From: JBBRTJ01 sp038244535
GTDB lineage: Bacteria; Actinomycetota; Acidimicrobiia; Acidimicrobiales; Ilumatobacteraceae
Direction: 5' to 3'
Assembly (NCBI GenBank): GCA_038244535.1
Contig: JBBRTJ010000075.1
Location: forward strand, 1-17,499
DNA: 17,499 nucleotides
A program made the position numbers and the translations under genes. Below the pieces are notes generated by a model. It saw only the letters and a list, made by a program, of their open reading frames with translations. It ran no database searches and was not told the origin of the DNA. This document shows, piece after piece, positions 1 to 8,802 of the stretch; position 1 is the stretch's first letter; every line of letters begins with the position of its first letter.

Positions 1-1
1 C

Positions 2-931
<930 letters not shown>

Positions 932-954
932 GGGGGCCACTCTCGGTCGGGACG

Positions 955-972
955 AACGAGTGTTCGCTCGTT
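955..972 (+). other. Small inverted repeat between glgX and uvrA
   Basis: AACGAG (955-960) and CTCGTT (967-972) form a 6-bp perfect stem around a 6-nt loop, 24 bases after the glgX stop. No T-run follows, so it is at best a weak terminator for glgX. It also lies just upstream of the proposed uvrA -10 element. Chance occurrence cannot be excluded in DNA of this GC content. Confidence 0.2.
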
Positions 973-988
973 GGGCGGCGGCGGCCGG

Positions 989-1001
989 TAGGCTCTCCGG
1001 C
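989..1001 (+). promoter_or_regulatory. Candidate -10 element for leaderless uvrA transcript
   Basis: TAGGCT at 989-994 fits the TANNNT -10 consensus and is followed by 7 nt and then the uvrA GTG start at 1002. There is no Shine-Dalgarno sequence in front of the GTG. In actinobacteria transcription commonly begins about 7 nt after the -10 hexamer, which would place the first transcribed base at or next to the start codon. No convincing -35 is visible. The call is supported by the same spacing at nadA, uvrC and rapZ in this window. Confidence 0.45.
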
Positions 1002-3851
1002 GTGTCGGAGACGATCGTCGTGCGGGGCGCCCGCGAGCACAACCTCAAGAACATCAGCATCGAGCTGCCGCGCGAGAAGCTGATCGTGTTCACCGGGCTC
1101 TCCGGATCGGGGAAGTCGAGCCTGGCGTTCGACACCATCTACGCGGAGGGGCAACGGCGCTACGTCGAGTCGCTGTCGTCGTACGCCCGCCAGTTCCTCG
1201 GGCAGATGGACAAGCCGGACGTCGACTTCATCGAGGGCCTGTCACCCGCCATCTCGATCGACCAGAAGTCGGCGTCGCGCAACCCTCGATCGACCGTCGG
1301 CACCATCACCGAGGTCTACGACTACCTACGGCTGCTGTACGCCCGCATCGGCGTGCCGTACTGCCCGAACGACGGCACCCGGGTCGAGCGCCAGACCCCG
1401 CAGCAGATCGTCGACCGCGTGCTCACCCTGCCCGAGGGCACGCGCTTCCAGGTGCTGGCGCCGGTGGTTCGCGGCCGCAAGGGTGAGTACGAGAGCCTGC
1501 TCGCCGACCTGTCGGCGCAAGGCTTCCCCCGCGCCCGGATCGACGGCGAGGTCGTCGAGATCGCCGAGTTCCTGGCTCGCGCGGACCGCCTCGCCCGTTA
1601 CGAGCAGCACACCATCGAGGTCGTCGTCGATCGGCTCGTGCTGCGCGAGGGGATCGAGCGGCGGCTGACCGACTCGCTCGAGACGGCGCTCAAGCTGGCC
1701 GAGGGCGTGGCCGAGGTGCAGCTCGTGCCCCGTGACGGCGAGGCCGACGACGTCGAGGTGCTCACCTTCAGCCAGCACCTGGCCTGCCCCGTGTGCGGCA
1801 CCTCGTTCGACGAGCTGGCGCCCCGCAGCTTCTCGTTCAACTCGCCCTACGGTGCGTGCGAGCACTGCGACGGCCTGGGCACCAAGTTCGAGGTCGACCC
1901 TGAGCTGGTCGTGCCCAACCCCGACCTCAGCGTCAACGACGGGGCCATCGCCCCTTGGTCGACTGCTCGAACGCAGTACTTCGCCCGGATGCTCGAGGCA
2001 GTGGCTGCTGCTCACGAGATCGACCTCGCCAAGCCGTTCGCCAAGCTCTCCAAGGCGCATCAGCAGCTCCTGCTGCACGGTGTCAAGGGCCCGGTCAAGG
2101 TCACCTACAAGAACCGCTACGGCCGAAAGCGCGAGTTCAACACCAACTACGAGGGCGTGATCCCGTTCCTGCAGCGGCGCCACTCCGACAGCGAGAGCGA
2201 CTGGAGCCGAGAGCAGATCGAGACCTACATGCGCGAGGTCCCGTGCTCGTTCTGTCAGGGGCACCGGCTCAAGCCGTCGTCGCTGGCGGTCAAGGTGGGT
2301 GGCTCTCACATCAGCGAGGTGTGCGACCTGTCGATCGCCGACTCGGCCGCGTTCCTGGCCGGACTCGAGCTGAGCGAGCGTGATCGCCTCATCGCTGAGC
2401 GGGTGGTCAAGGAGATCAACGCCCGCATGAGCTTCCTGCTCGACGTCGGGCTCGACTACCTCACGCTGTCGCGATCGGCGGGCACGCTGGCTGGGGGCGA
2501 GGCCCAGCGCATCCGGCTCGCCTCCCAGATCGGCTCCGGTCTGGTCGGCGTGCTGTACGTCCTGGACGAACCCAGCATCGGACTGCACCAGCGCGACAAC
2601 CGTCGGCTCATCGACACGATGATCCGCCTGCGCGAGCTGGGCAACACGGTCCTGGTGGTCGAGCACGACGAGGACACGATCCGTGTCGCCGACCACGTCG
2701 TCGACATCGGGCCGGGGGCGGGCGAGCACGGCGGCGAGGTGGTCTACAGCGGCCCGGTCAAGGGCCTGCTGAAGGCCAAGGACTCGATCACCGGGCAGTA
2801 CCTGTCCCGCAAGCGCAGCATCCCGGTGCCAGCCAAGCGGCGCTCGCCCGGCGACCAGTGGCTCGTCGTTCGCGGCGCTCGCGAGCACAACCTTCGCGAC
2901 CTCGATGTGCGCTTTCCGCTCGGGTGCTTCGTGGCGGTCACCGGCGTCTCGGGCTCGGGCAAGAGCACCCTGGTCGGCGACATCCTCCTGCCCGCCCTCA
3001 TGCAGCGCATTTACAAGAGCCGCCAGGCGCCCGGACGGCATCGAACCGTCGAGGGCATCGAGCACCTCGACAAGGTCATCGACATCGACCAGTCGCCGAT
3101 CGGGCGCACGCCCCGCTCCAACCCGGCGACCTACACGGGTGTGTTCGACAACATCCGCAAGCTGTTCGCGGCGACGCAAGAGGCCAAGGTGCGCGGGTAC
3201 ATGCCCGGGCGCTTCAGCTTCAACGTGAGTGGCGGCCGGTGCGAGGCGTGCGCGGGCGACGGCACCATCAAGATCGAGATGCACTTCCTGCCCGACGTGT
3301 ACGTGCCCTGCGAGGTCTGCAAGGGCGCCCGCTACAACCGCGACACCCTCGACATCACGTTCAAGGGCCGCAACATCGCCGAAGTCCTCGACATGCCGTG
3401 CAGCGAGGCCGTCGACTTCTTCGCCAACCAGCCGGCCATCAGCCGCCACATGCAGACGTTGGTCGACGTCGGGCTGGGCTACGTCCGCCTCGGCCAGCCG
3501 GCGCCGACGTTGTCAGGGGGAGAGGCGCAGCGGGTCAAGCTGTCCTCCGAGCTGGCCAAGCGCTCGACCGGCCACACGATCTACCTGCTGGACGAGCCCA
3601 CGACGGGGCTCCACTTCGAAGACGTGCGCCGCCTGCTCACCGTGCTCTCGCGCCTGGTCGATCAGGGCAACACCGTGCTGGTGATCGAGCACAACCTCGA
3701 CGTGATCAAGACCGCCGACTGGATCATCGACCTCGGCCCCGAGGGTGGCTCGGGCGGCGGCATGGTGGTCGCCGAGGGCGCGCCCGAAGATGTCGTGCAG
3801 GTAGCAGCGAGCTACACCGGGCAGTTCCTCGCCCCGCTCCTGCTGCGCTGA
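1002..3851 (+). CDS. uvrA: UvrABC system protein A (excision repair ATPase)
   Basis: Damage-sensing ATPase of nucleotide excision repair; the dimer loads UvrB on lesions. The product is 949 residues, the family's normal length. The first Walker A GLSGSGKSS is at residues 32-40 (Lys38) and the second GVSGSGKST around Lys654. Zinc ligands are visible as Cys262/265/286/289 and Cys747/750/770/773. ABC signatures are LAGGEAQR (Ala497 in place of the common Ser) and LSGGEAQR, followed by LDEPSIGLHQRDN and LDEPTTGLHFEDV. The GTG at 1002 is chosen because the family N-terminus (xxIVVRGAREHNLKNI) begins there. The open frame continues upstream to 627 but overlaps glgX and is not conserved-looking. The -10-like TAGGCT lies 7 nt before the start. 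uvrB is not adjacent. The frame ends at TGA 3849-3851 and faces nadA convergently. Confidence 0.98.
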   Translation: MSETIVVRGAREHNLKNISIELPREKLIVFTGLSGSGKSSLAFDTIYAEGQRRYVESLSSYARQFLGQMDKPDVDFIEGLSPAISIDQKSASRNPRSTVGTITEVYDYLRLLYARIGVPYCPNDGTRVERQTPQQIVDRVLTLPEGTRFQVLAPVVRGRKGEYESLLADLSAQGFPRARIDGEVVEIAEFLARADRLARYEQHTIEVVVDRLVLREGIERRLTDSLETALKLAEGVAEVQLVPRDGEADDVEVLTFSQHLACPVCGTSFDELAPRSFSFNSPYGACEHCDGLGTKFEVDPELVVPNPDLSVNDGAIAPWSTARTQYFARMLEAVAAAHEIDLAKPFAKLSKAHQQLLLHGVKGPVKVTYKNRYGRKREFNTNYEGVIPFLQRRHSDSESDWSREQIETYMREVPCSFCQGHRLKPSSLAVKVGGSHISEVCDLSIADSAAFLAGLELSERDRLIAERVVKEINARMSFLLDVGLDYLTLSRSAGTLAGGEAQRIRLASQIGSGLVGVLYVLDEPSIGLHQRDNRRLIDTMIRLRELGNTVLVVEHDEDTIRVADHVVDIGPGAGEHGGEVVYSGPVKGLLKAKDSITGQYLSRKRSIPVPAKRRSPGDQWLVVRGAREHNLRDLDVRFPLGCFVAVTGVSGSGKSTLVGDILLPALMQRIYKSRQAPGRHRTVEGIEHLDKVIDIDQSPIGRTPRSNPATYTGVFDNIRKLFAATQEAKVRGYMPGRFSFNVSGGRCEACAGDGTIKIEMHFLPDVYVPCEVCKGARYNRDTLDITFKGRNIAEVLDMPCSEAVDFFANQPAISRHMQTLVDVGLGYVRLGQPAPTLSGGEAQRVKLSSELAKRSTGHTIYLLDEPTTGLHFEDVRRLLTVLSRLVDQGNTVLVIEHNLDVIKTADWIIDLGPEGGSGGGMVVAEGAPEDVVQVAASYTGQFLAPLLLR

Positions 3852-4029
3852 CGCCGGTCGCGCCAGTCGGTCTCTCGGCAGTCGGCCGTCCGGCGCCTGC
3901 CGCAGGTTCTGGGTGTGCTCAAACCCACATCTGCGACGGGTGACACCGAGAATCGACGCCGGCACACCGGTTTGCCGCAGATCGTCAGGCTGCGTGCGGC
4001 CATCGTTGGCCCCATGCAGGCCGACCAGT

Positions 4030-4057
4030 GCGGGAGCTGAGGTCGACAGCTCGCCGC
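4030..4057 (-). terminator. Hairpin directly after nadA (possible terminator in the uvrA/nadA convergent gap)
   Basis: GCGG-GAGCTG (4030-4039) pairs with CAGCTC-(G)-CCGC (4047-4057): 10 bp with a single bulged G and a 7-nt loop, abutting the nadA stop codon at 4058-4060. No U-tract follows on either strand, so it would be a non-canonical terminator or a 3'-end stabiliser. The rest of the 206-nt convergent gap (3852-4029) holds only short repeats, such as CAGTCGG twice around 3864-3886, and no gene that I can support. Confidence 0.35.
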
Positions 4058-5173
4058 TCAGGTGATGGCGAGCATCCGATCGAGGGCCACTCGGGCCCAC
4101 TCGGCGGTGGCGGGATCGACGGTGATGCGGTTGACCACGCGACCCTCGACCAGGTTCTCGAGGACCCAGCACAGATGGGGGGCGTCGATGCGGAACATCG
4201 TCGAGCACGGGCAGATCAGCGGGTCGAGCGACACGATGGTCTTGCCCGGCGTCTCGTCGTTCAGCCGGTGCACGAGGTGGATCTCGGTGCCGATCCCGAT
4301 GACCGAACCCTCGGGTGCCGCCTCGACCGCCCTGATGATGTAGTCGGTGCTGCCCACCTGATCGGCCACGGCGCACACGTCGTGGCTGGTCTCGGGATGC
4401 ACGATCACGATGCCGCCCGGATGGTCAAGCCGGAACTGGGCGACGTGGTCGGGGGTGAAGCGCTGGTGCACAGAGCAGTGCCCCTTCCACAGCAGGAACG
4501 TCGACGTCTTGCACTCGGCTTCGCTGAGCCCGCCCCGTTCGTAGCGCGGGTTCCACACCGCCATGTCGTCGAGGCCGTAGCCCATCGTGATCCCGGTGTT
4601 GCGGCCGAGGTGCTGGTCTGGGAAGAACAGGACCTTGTCGCCGCCGGCGCCACCCTCGGACCGTGGCCGGAACGCCCATTCGAGCACTGCACGGGCGTTC
4701 GTCGAGGTGCACACGGCTCCGCCGTGGCGCCCGACGAAGGCCTTGAGGGCAGCGGAGGAGTTCATGTAGGTGATGGGTACGAGGCGCTCGATGTCGATGA
4801 CGTCGGCCAACGACTCCCAGGCCTCCTCGACCGACTCGAGATCAGCCATGTCGGCCATCGAGCAGCCCGCGTTGAGATCGGGGAGCACCACTTGCTGACG
4901 GTCACTGGTGAGCACATCGGCCGACTCGGCCATGAAGTGGACGCCGCAGAACACGATGTAGTCGGCCTCGGGGTGCTGCTGGGCCAGCACCGACAGGCGG
5001 AACGAATCGCCTCGCGCATCGGCCCACCGCATCACCTCGTCGCGCTGGTAGTGGTGACCGAGGATGAACACTCGGTCCCCGAGGGCATCCTTTGCTGCGC
5101 TGATGCGACGGGAGAGCTCGTCGGCAGTGGCGGTGACGTAGGACTCCGGGAGGCGTGACTGAAGCCGAAGCAC
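4058..5173 (-). CDS. nadA: Quinolinate synthase NadA
   Basis: 4Fe-4S enzyme that condenses iminoaspartate with dihydroxyacetone phosphate to quinolinate in de novo NAD synthesis, in the cytoplasm. From GTG 5173 the product is 371 residues, typical of the longer NadA subgroup. Visible motifs: LGHHYQRDEV (38-47), FCGVHFMAES (75-84, Cys76), NAGCSMAD (101-108), CTSTNA (155-160), FFPDQHLGRNTG (183-194), WKGHCSVHQRF (229-239, Cys233), VHPE (258-261), GIGTEIHLVHRL (293-304) and ICPCSTM (320-326). Cys76, Cys233 and Cys321 or Cys323 are the likely cluster ligands by family comparison. The frame is open upstream to 5284, but that would run through the uvrC start; the GTG at 5173 has TATGCT 6 nt before it. 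It stands alone: the partners nadB and nadC are not in the window. Confidence 0.96.
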   Translation of the reverse strand: MLRLQSRLPESYVTATADELSRRISAAKDALGDRVFILGHHYQRDEVMRWADARGDSFRLSVLAQQHPEADYIVFCGVHFMAESADVLTSDRQQVVLPDLNAGCSMADMADLESVEEAWESLADVIDIERLVPITYMNSSAALKAFVGRHGGAVCTSTNARAVLEWAFRPRSEGGAGGDKVLFFPDQHLGRNTGITMGYGLDDMAVWNPRYERGGLSEAECKTSTFLLWKGHCSVHQRFTPDHVAQFRLDHPGGIVIVHPETSHDVCAVADQVGSTDYIIRAVEAAPEGSVIGIGTEIHLVHRLNDETPGKTIVSLDPLICPCSTMFRIDAPHLCWVLENLVEGRVVNRITVDPATAEWARVALDRMLAIT

Positions 5174-5185
5174 CTGTCGAGCATA
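5174..5185 (-). promoter_or_regulatory. Candidate leaderless -10 element for nadA
   Basis: On the - strand TATGCT (5185-5180) is followed by 6 nt and the GTG start at 5173, with no ribosome binding site. The geometry matches a TANNNT -10 whose transcript starts at the initiation codon. It is half of a divergent promoter pair with uvrC inside only 52 nt. No -35 is recognisable. Confidence 0.5.
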
Positions 5186-5213
5186 GGGATGCGGCCGGGC
5201 GTTGGGCGCCCCG

Positions 5214-5225
5214 TATCCTCGCCGT
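5214..5225 (+). promoter_or_regulatory. Candidate leaderless -10 element for uvrC
   Basis: TATCCT (5214-5219) is followed by 6 nt and then GTG at 5226, with no Shine-Dalgarno sequence. The spacing is identical to that of the divergent nadA element. This supports GTG 5226 as the true uvrC start over the TTG at 5202 that would extend the frame. Confidence 0.5.
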
Positions 5226-7163
5226 GTGGTGCAACGCCCGCCGGCCGGCTCGATCCCTGATGCGCCCGGCTCGTACCAGTTCAAGGACGCCGAGGGGCGC
5301 GTGATCTACGTCGGCAAGGCCAGCAGCCTCCGTCAACGCTTGTCGAACTACTTCCAGAACCCGGTCAACCTCCACCCCCGCACCGCGCAGATGGTGGCCA
5401 CCGCGGACTCCGTCGAGTGGATCCAGGTCTCGAACGAGGTCGAGGCCCTGATGCTCGAGTACAGCCTCATCAAGCAGCACCGGCCGCGCTTCAACGTGCG
5501 CCTGCGCGACGACAAGAGCTACCCGTTCCTGGCCGTCACGCTCGACGAGGCGTGGCCGCGGGCGATGGTCATGCGGGGGCGCAAGCGCAAGGGTGTGCGC
5601 TACTTCGGTCCCTACGCGCATGCCTATGCCATCCGCGACACCCTCGACCTCCTGCTGCGCACGTTCCCCATCCGCACCTGCTCGCCAGGCAAGTTCGTCA
5701 CGCACGAGCGCCTCGGCCGGCCCTGCCTGCTGTTCCACATCGAGAAGTGCAGCGGGCCCTGCGTGGGCGAGATCACCGAGGAGCGCTACGCCGGCTTGGT
5801 GGCCGAGCTGCTCGACTTCCTCGACGGCGACACCGACGAGGTCGTGCGCCGCCTGCAGCACGAGATGAAAGCAGCAGCCGGCGAGCTCGAGTTCGAGCGC
5901 GCCGCGCGCGTTCGCGATCGGCTGGCGGCGGTGACCAAGGCGATCGAGCGCCAGCAGATGGTGGGTGAGCGCAGCGAGGAGCTCGACGTCATCGGCATCG
6001 CCGACGACGAGCTCGAGGCTGCCGTGCAGGTGTTCTACGTCCGTCGGGGCCGCGTGGTGGGGCGCAAGGGGTTCATCGTCGACAAGGTCGAGGACCTGAG
6101 CGCCGGCGGCCTCGTGGCGCGGATCCTCGAGGACCTGTACGGCGACGAGCCCCCACTCGGCGTGCCCAAGCACGTGCTCGTGCCTGAGCTTCCCGACGAC
6201 GTCGACGTGTACGAGGACTGGCTCACCGCCCAGCGCGGCTCGAAGGTCGGCGTCAGGATCCCCCAGCGCGGCGACAAGCGCGAGCTCCACGAGACCGTGA
6301 CGCGAAACGCCAAGGAGGAGCTGATCCGCCATCGCCTCCGCCGGGCCACCGACCACAACAGCCGAGCCCGCGCCCTCAACGAGCTGCAGGACGCGCTCGA
6401 CCTGCCGGAGGCCCCCCTGCGCATCGAGTGCTACGACATGGCGCACCTGCAGGGCACCGACTACGTCGGGTCCATGGTGGTGATGGAGGACGGTCTGCCG
6501 AAGAAGAGCGACTACCGGCGCTTCAAGGTGAAGGCCGTCGACGGCAACGACGACTTCGCCGCGATGGAGGAGGTGCTCACCCGGCGCCTCACCGCGTACC
6601 TCGATGAGCGGGACAAGCCTGTCGGAGAGCGGCCCGGTCGCTTCGCGTACCCGCCCCAGCTGCTCCTGGTCGATGGCGGCAAGGGGCAACTGGCCGTGGC
6701 CGAACGGGTCGTGCGCCAGCTCGGCCTCGAAGACGAGATCCCGATCGCCTCCCTCGCCAAGCGCTTCGAGGAGGTCTACGTACCCGGACGAGCCGAGCCG
6801 GTGACGATCGCGCGCCAGAGCGAAGCGCTGTACATGCTGCAGCGGATCCGAGACGAGGCGCACCGCTTCGCCAACACGTTCCACCGTGAGCTGCGGGGCA
6901 AGCGGATGACGACGAGCGTGCTCGACGACGTGCCCGGGCTCGGCCCGACGCGGCGGGCCCGTCTGGTCAAGGAGCTCGGTGGCATCACCAAGGTGAAGCA
7001 GGCCACGCTCGACGATCTCCAGGCGCTGTCCTGGTTGCCGAACCCGGTGGCCCAGGCCATCCACGACAAGGTGCATGCCAGTGGCGCCCGGTCCGGTCCC
7101 CGCACCGCGCCAGCGGCCGCGGCGCTGGGCGAGCGCGCCGAGGATCGAACGGGAAGCGACTGA
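5226..7163 (+). CDS. uvrC: UvrABC system protein C (dual-incision nuclease)
   Basis: Makes the 3' and 5' incisions around a lesion once UvrB has been loaded. The product is 645 residues, the normal length. The N-terminal GIY-YIG domain shows PGSYQF and VIYVGKASSLRQRL, with the first motif read as GSY. Conserved landmarks follow: YFGPYAHAYAIRDTLDLLLRTFPIR is partly visible as YFGPY and RTFPIRTC, then the C-GPC segment (EKCSGPCVG). The UVR coiled-coil motif that binds UvrB lies in the region ELEFERAARVRDRLAAV. The C-terminal RNase H-like nuclease has ECYDMAHLQGTDYVGSMVV, KSDYRRFK, LLVDGGKGQL and EAHRFANTFHR. Tandem helix-hairpin-helix elements (DDVPGLGPTRRARLVKELG) close the protein. GTG 5226 is preferred; an adjacent GTG at 5229 is possible. 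The methyltransferase gene starts 1 nt after the stop. Confidence 0.97.
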   Translation: MVQRPPAGSIPDAPGSYQFKDAEGRVIYVGKASSLRQRLSNYFQNPVNLHPRTAQMVATADSVEWIQVSNEVEALMLEYSLIKQHRPRFNVRLRDDKSYPFLAVTLDEAWPRAMVMRGRKRKGVRYFGPYAHAYAIRDTLDLLLRTFPIRTCSPGKFVTHERLGRPCLLFHIEKCSGPCVGEITEERYAGLVAELLDFLDGDTDEVVRRLQHEMKAAAGELEFERAARVRDRLAAVTKAIERQQMVGERSEELDVIGIADDELEAAVQVFYVRRGRVVGRKGFIVDKVEDLSAGGLVARILEDLYGDEPPLGVPKHVLVPELPDDVDVYEDWLTAQRGSKVGVRIPQRGDKRELHETVTRNAKEELIRHRLRRATDHNSRARALNELQDALDLPEAPLRIECYDMAHLQGTDYVGSMVVMEDGLPKKSDYRRFKVKAVDGNDDFAAMEEVLTRRLTAYLDERDKPVGERPGRFAYPPQLLLVDGGKGQLAVAERVVRQLGLEDEIPIASLAKRFEEVYVPGRAEPVTIARQSEALYMLQRIRDEAHRFANTFHRELRGKRMTTSVLDDVPGLGPTRRARLVKELGGITKVKQATLDDLQALSWLPNPVAQAIHDKVHASGARSGPRTAPAAAALGERAEDRTGSD

Positions 7164-7164
7164 C

Positions 7165-7911
7165 GTGACGGATCGACCGACCGATCCCACCGGGCTGTGG
7201 GAGGACCACGCGGCGTGGTGGCAGGAGGGCTTCACCGACGGTGCCGACCCCGAGTACGAGGAGCAGATCCTGCCTCTGGCCGCCGAGCACCTGGCCGGAG
7301 CAGCCGACGTGCTCGACGTCGGCTGCGGTGACGGGCAGGTCGCCCGTCTCTCGGTGACCGTCGGGGCCCGTCGGGTGATCGGCGTCGACCCCACCTGGAA
7401 CCAGGTCGTGGTGGCGCGCCAGCGGGCGGGTGGTCCGGCCTACGCCGGCGCCGGCGCGGCCGCCCTGCCGTTCGCGTCGGCGCGCTTCGATGCCGTGGTC
7501 GCCTGCCTCGTGTTCGAGCACATCCGCGACGTCGACGACGCCATCGCCGAGGTGGCGCGCGTCCTTCGCCCCGGTGGTCGCTTTCTGTTCTTCCTCAACC
7601 ACCCGCTGCTCCAGACGCCCAACAGCGGCTGGATCGACGACCAGGTGCTCGATCCCCCCGAGCAGTACTGGCGCATCGGGCCCTACCTCATCGAGGACGA
7701 GACGATCGAAGAGGTCGAAAAGGACGTCTTCATCCCCTTCATCCACCGGCCGCTGTCCCGGTACGTCAACGCGATGGCCGCCAACGGCCTCTTGATCGAG
7801 CGCATGGACGAGCCCGTGCCCCCGCCCGGCTTCATCGCCCGGGCCGCCGAGTATGCCGAGGCCGCCACGATCCCCCGACTGTTGTTCCTGCGCGCCCGAA
7901 AGGTCACCTGA
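7165..7911 (+). CDS. Class I SAM-dependent methyltransferase, substrate unknown
   Basis: A 248-residue protein of the Methyltransf_11/UbiE-like Rossmann type. Motif I is VLDVGCGDGQVA (49-60), the acidic residue ending beta-2 is Asp75 in VIGVDPTW, motif II/III-like FDAVVACLVFEHI (108-120) and ARVLRPGGRFLFF (131-143) follow. The C-terminal third, which includes the segments NSGWIDDQ, YWRIGPYL and PLSRYVNAM, resembles the cap region of small-molecule methyltransferases, but I do not recognise a specific substrate. GTG 7165 is chosen because it begins 1 nt after the uvrC stop and leaves a normal-length domain; the frame is open upstream only inside uvrC. The spacing implies co-transcription and translational coupling with uvrC. 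A role in repair, RNA or small-molecule methylation cannot be decided from the sequence. Confidence 0.88.
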   Translation: MTDRPTDPTGLWEDHAAWWQEGFTDGADPEYEEQILPLAAEHLAGAADVLDVGCGDGQVARLSVTVGARRVIGVDPTWNQVVVARQRAGGPAYAGAGAAALPFASARFDAVVACLVFEHIRDVDDAIAEVARVLRPGGRFLFFLNHPLLQTPNSGWIDDQVLDPPEQYWRIGPYLIEDETIEEVEKDVFIPFIHRPLSRYVNAMAANGLLIERMDEPVPPPGFIARAAEYAEAATIPRLLFLRARKVT

Positions 7912-7927
7912 GCGTCACTCCCGTCGG

Positions 7928-7941
7928 TACCATCCCGCTTC
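7928..7941 (+). promoter_or_regulatory. Candidate leaderless -10 element for rapZ
   Basis: TACCAT (7928-7933) fits TANNNT and is followed by 8 nt and the rapZ GTG. No ribosome binding site is seen in the 30-nt gap after the methyltransferase stop. It is slightly longer in spacing than the uvrA, nadA and uvrC examples, and read-through from uvrC is also possible. Confidence 0.35.
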
Positions 7942-8799
7942 GTGGCTGAGATCCTGCTGATCACCGGGCTGTCCGGCGCGGGCCGATCGCAGGCCGCCGA
8001 CTCGCTCGAGGACCTCGGCTGGTTCGTCGTCGACAACCTGCCCACCTCGCTCGTCGAGAAGTTCGCAGAGCTGGCCAACGCCCCCGGCTCCACCATCGAG
8101 CGAGTGGCTCTCGTGGTCGGCAGTGGTCCGCACCAGAGCGACGTCAGCACCACCTTGGAGGCCCTGCGCTCGGCCGGTCATCACGTCGAGATCCTGTTCC
8201 TCGACTGCGACACCTCCGAGCTCGTGCGTCGATACGGCAGCACGCGGCGCCGCCACCCGATGGCCGACGCCGGTCATCCGAGCGTGGTCGGTGCGATCGA
8301 GCACGAGCGGCGGGTGCTGGCCCCGGTCAAAGAGCAGGCCGACCTCGTGGTCGACACCTCCGGGGTCAACATCCACCAGCTCAAGGCCCGCCTCACCGAG
8401 CACTTCGGGATGGAGGCCCGGCTCGCCGGCATGCAGATCAGCGTGATGTCGTTCGGCTTCAAGCACGGCCTGCCCCTCGACGCCGACATGGTCTTCGACT
8501 GCCGGTTCCTCCCCAACCCGTTCTGGATCGAGAGCCTTCGGCCGCTGACCGGACTGGATGAGCCGGTGCGCGACGAGGTGCTCGGCGCCGATGGGGCCGT
8601 CGAGTTCGTCGACCGGCTCGAGGACCTGCTCGTGTCCCTGCTGCCGCGGTTCCTCGCCGAGCAGAAGAGCTACCTCACCGTCGCGCTGGGCTGCACCGGC
8701 GGCATGCACCGCTCGGTCGCCGTCGGCGAGGAGCTGGTCGCCCGGCTGCGCAAGCGGGGCTACGAACCCCGGGTGCAGCACCGCGACCTCGGCCGTTGA
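7942..8799 (+). CDS. rapZ: RapZ/YvcJ-family nucleotide-binding protein
   Basis: P-loop protein of the RapZ (YvcJ, UPF0042) family. In E. coli RapZ is an RNase E adaptor controlling glmS through the small RNA GlmZ; in Gram-positives the role is less defined and nucleotide hydrolysis has been shown. The product is 285 residues, the usual size. Walker A is GLSGAGRS (9-16) with Arg15 where Lys is usual, as in other actinobacterial homologues such as Mycobacterium. EDLGWFVVDNLP (23-34) is the family hallmark. The C-terminal domain has SFGFKHGLPLDADMVFDCRFLPNP and the terminal signature CTGGMHRSV (a phosphate-binding-type loop) followed by RDLGR, seen in separate short pieces. GTG 7942 is the only start giving the family N-terminus. 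In many actinobacteria yvcK and whiA follow directly; here gap follows instead. Confidence 0.95.
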   Translation: MAEILLITGLSGAGRSQAADSLEDLGWFVVDNLPTSLVEKFAELANAPGSTIERVALVVGSGPHQSDVSTTLEALRSAGHHVEILFLDCDTSELVRRYGSTRRRHPMADAGHPSVVGAIEHERRVLAPVKEQADLVVDTSGVNIHQLKARLTEHFGMEARLAGMQISVMSFGFKHGLPLDADMVFDCRFLPNPFWIESLRPLTGLDEPVRDEVLGADGAVEFVDRLEDLLVSLLPRFLAEQKSYLTVALGCTGGMHRSVAVGEELVARLRKRGYEPRVQHRDLGR

Positions 8800-8802
8800 G
8801 GT

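Noticed and set aside
1326..3449. 707-codon open frame on the - strand opposite uvrA
   Set aside because: Composition of a GC-rich shadow frame (Val/Leu/Asp/His/Gln-rich, no domains), fully antisense to a certain uvrA.
3852..4029. Short repeats in the uvrA-nadA gap, possibly a mobile-element remnant
   Set aside because: Only 7-nt direct repeats and 4-bp palindromes, no terminal inverted repeats or coding remnant; expected by chance.
4902..7394. 830-codon open frame on the - strand across nadA, uvrC and the methyltransferase gene
   Set aside because: Antisense to well-recognised genes, no motif, repetitive Glu/Val/Leu/His composition typical of high-GC mirror frames.
7978..7989. Arg15 in place of Lys in the RapZ Walker A motif
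   Set aside because: Actinobacterial RapZ proteins, including the mycobacterial one, share the GAGR form, so it is not a local inactivation.
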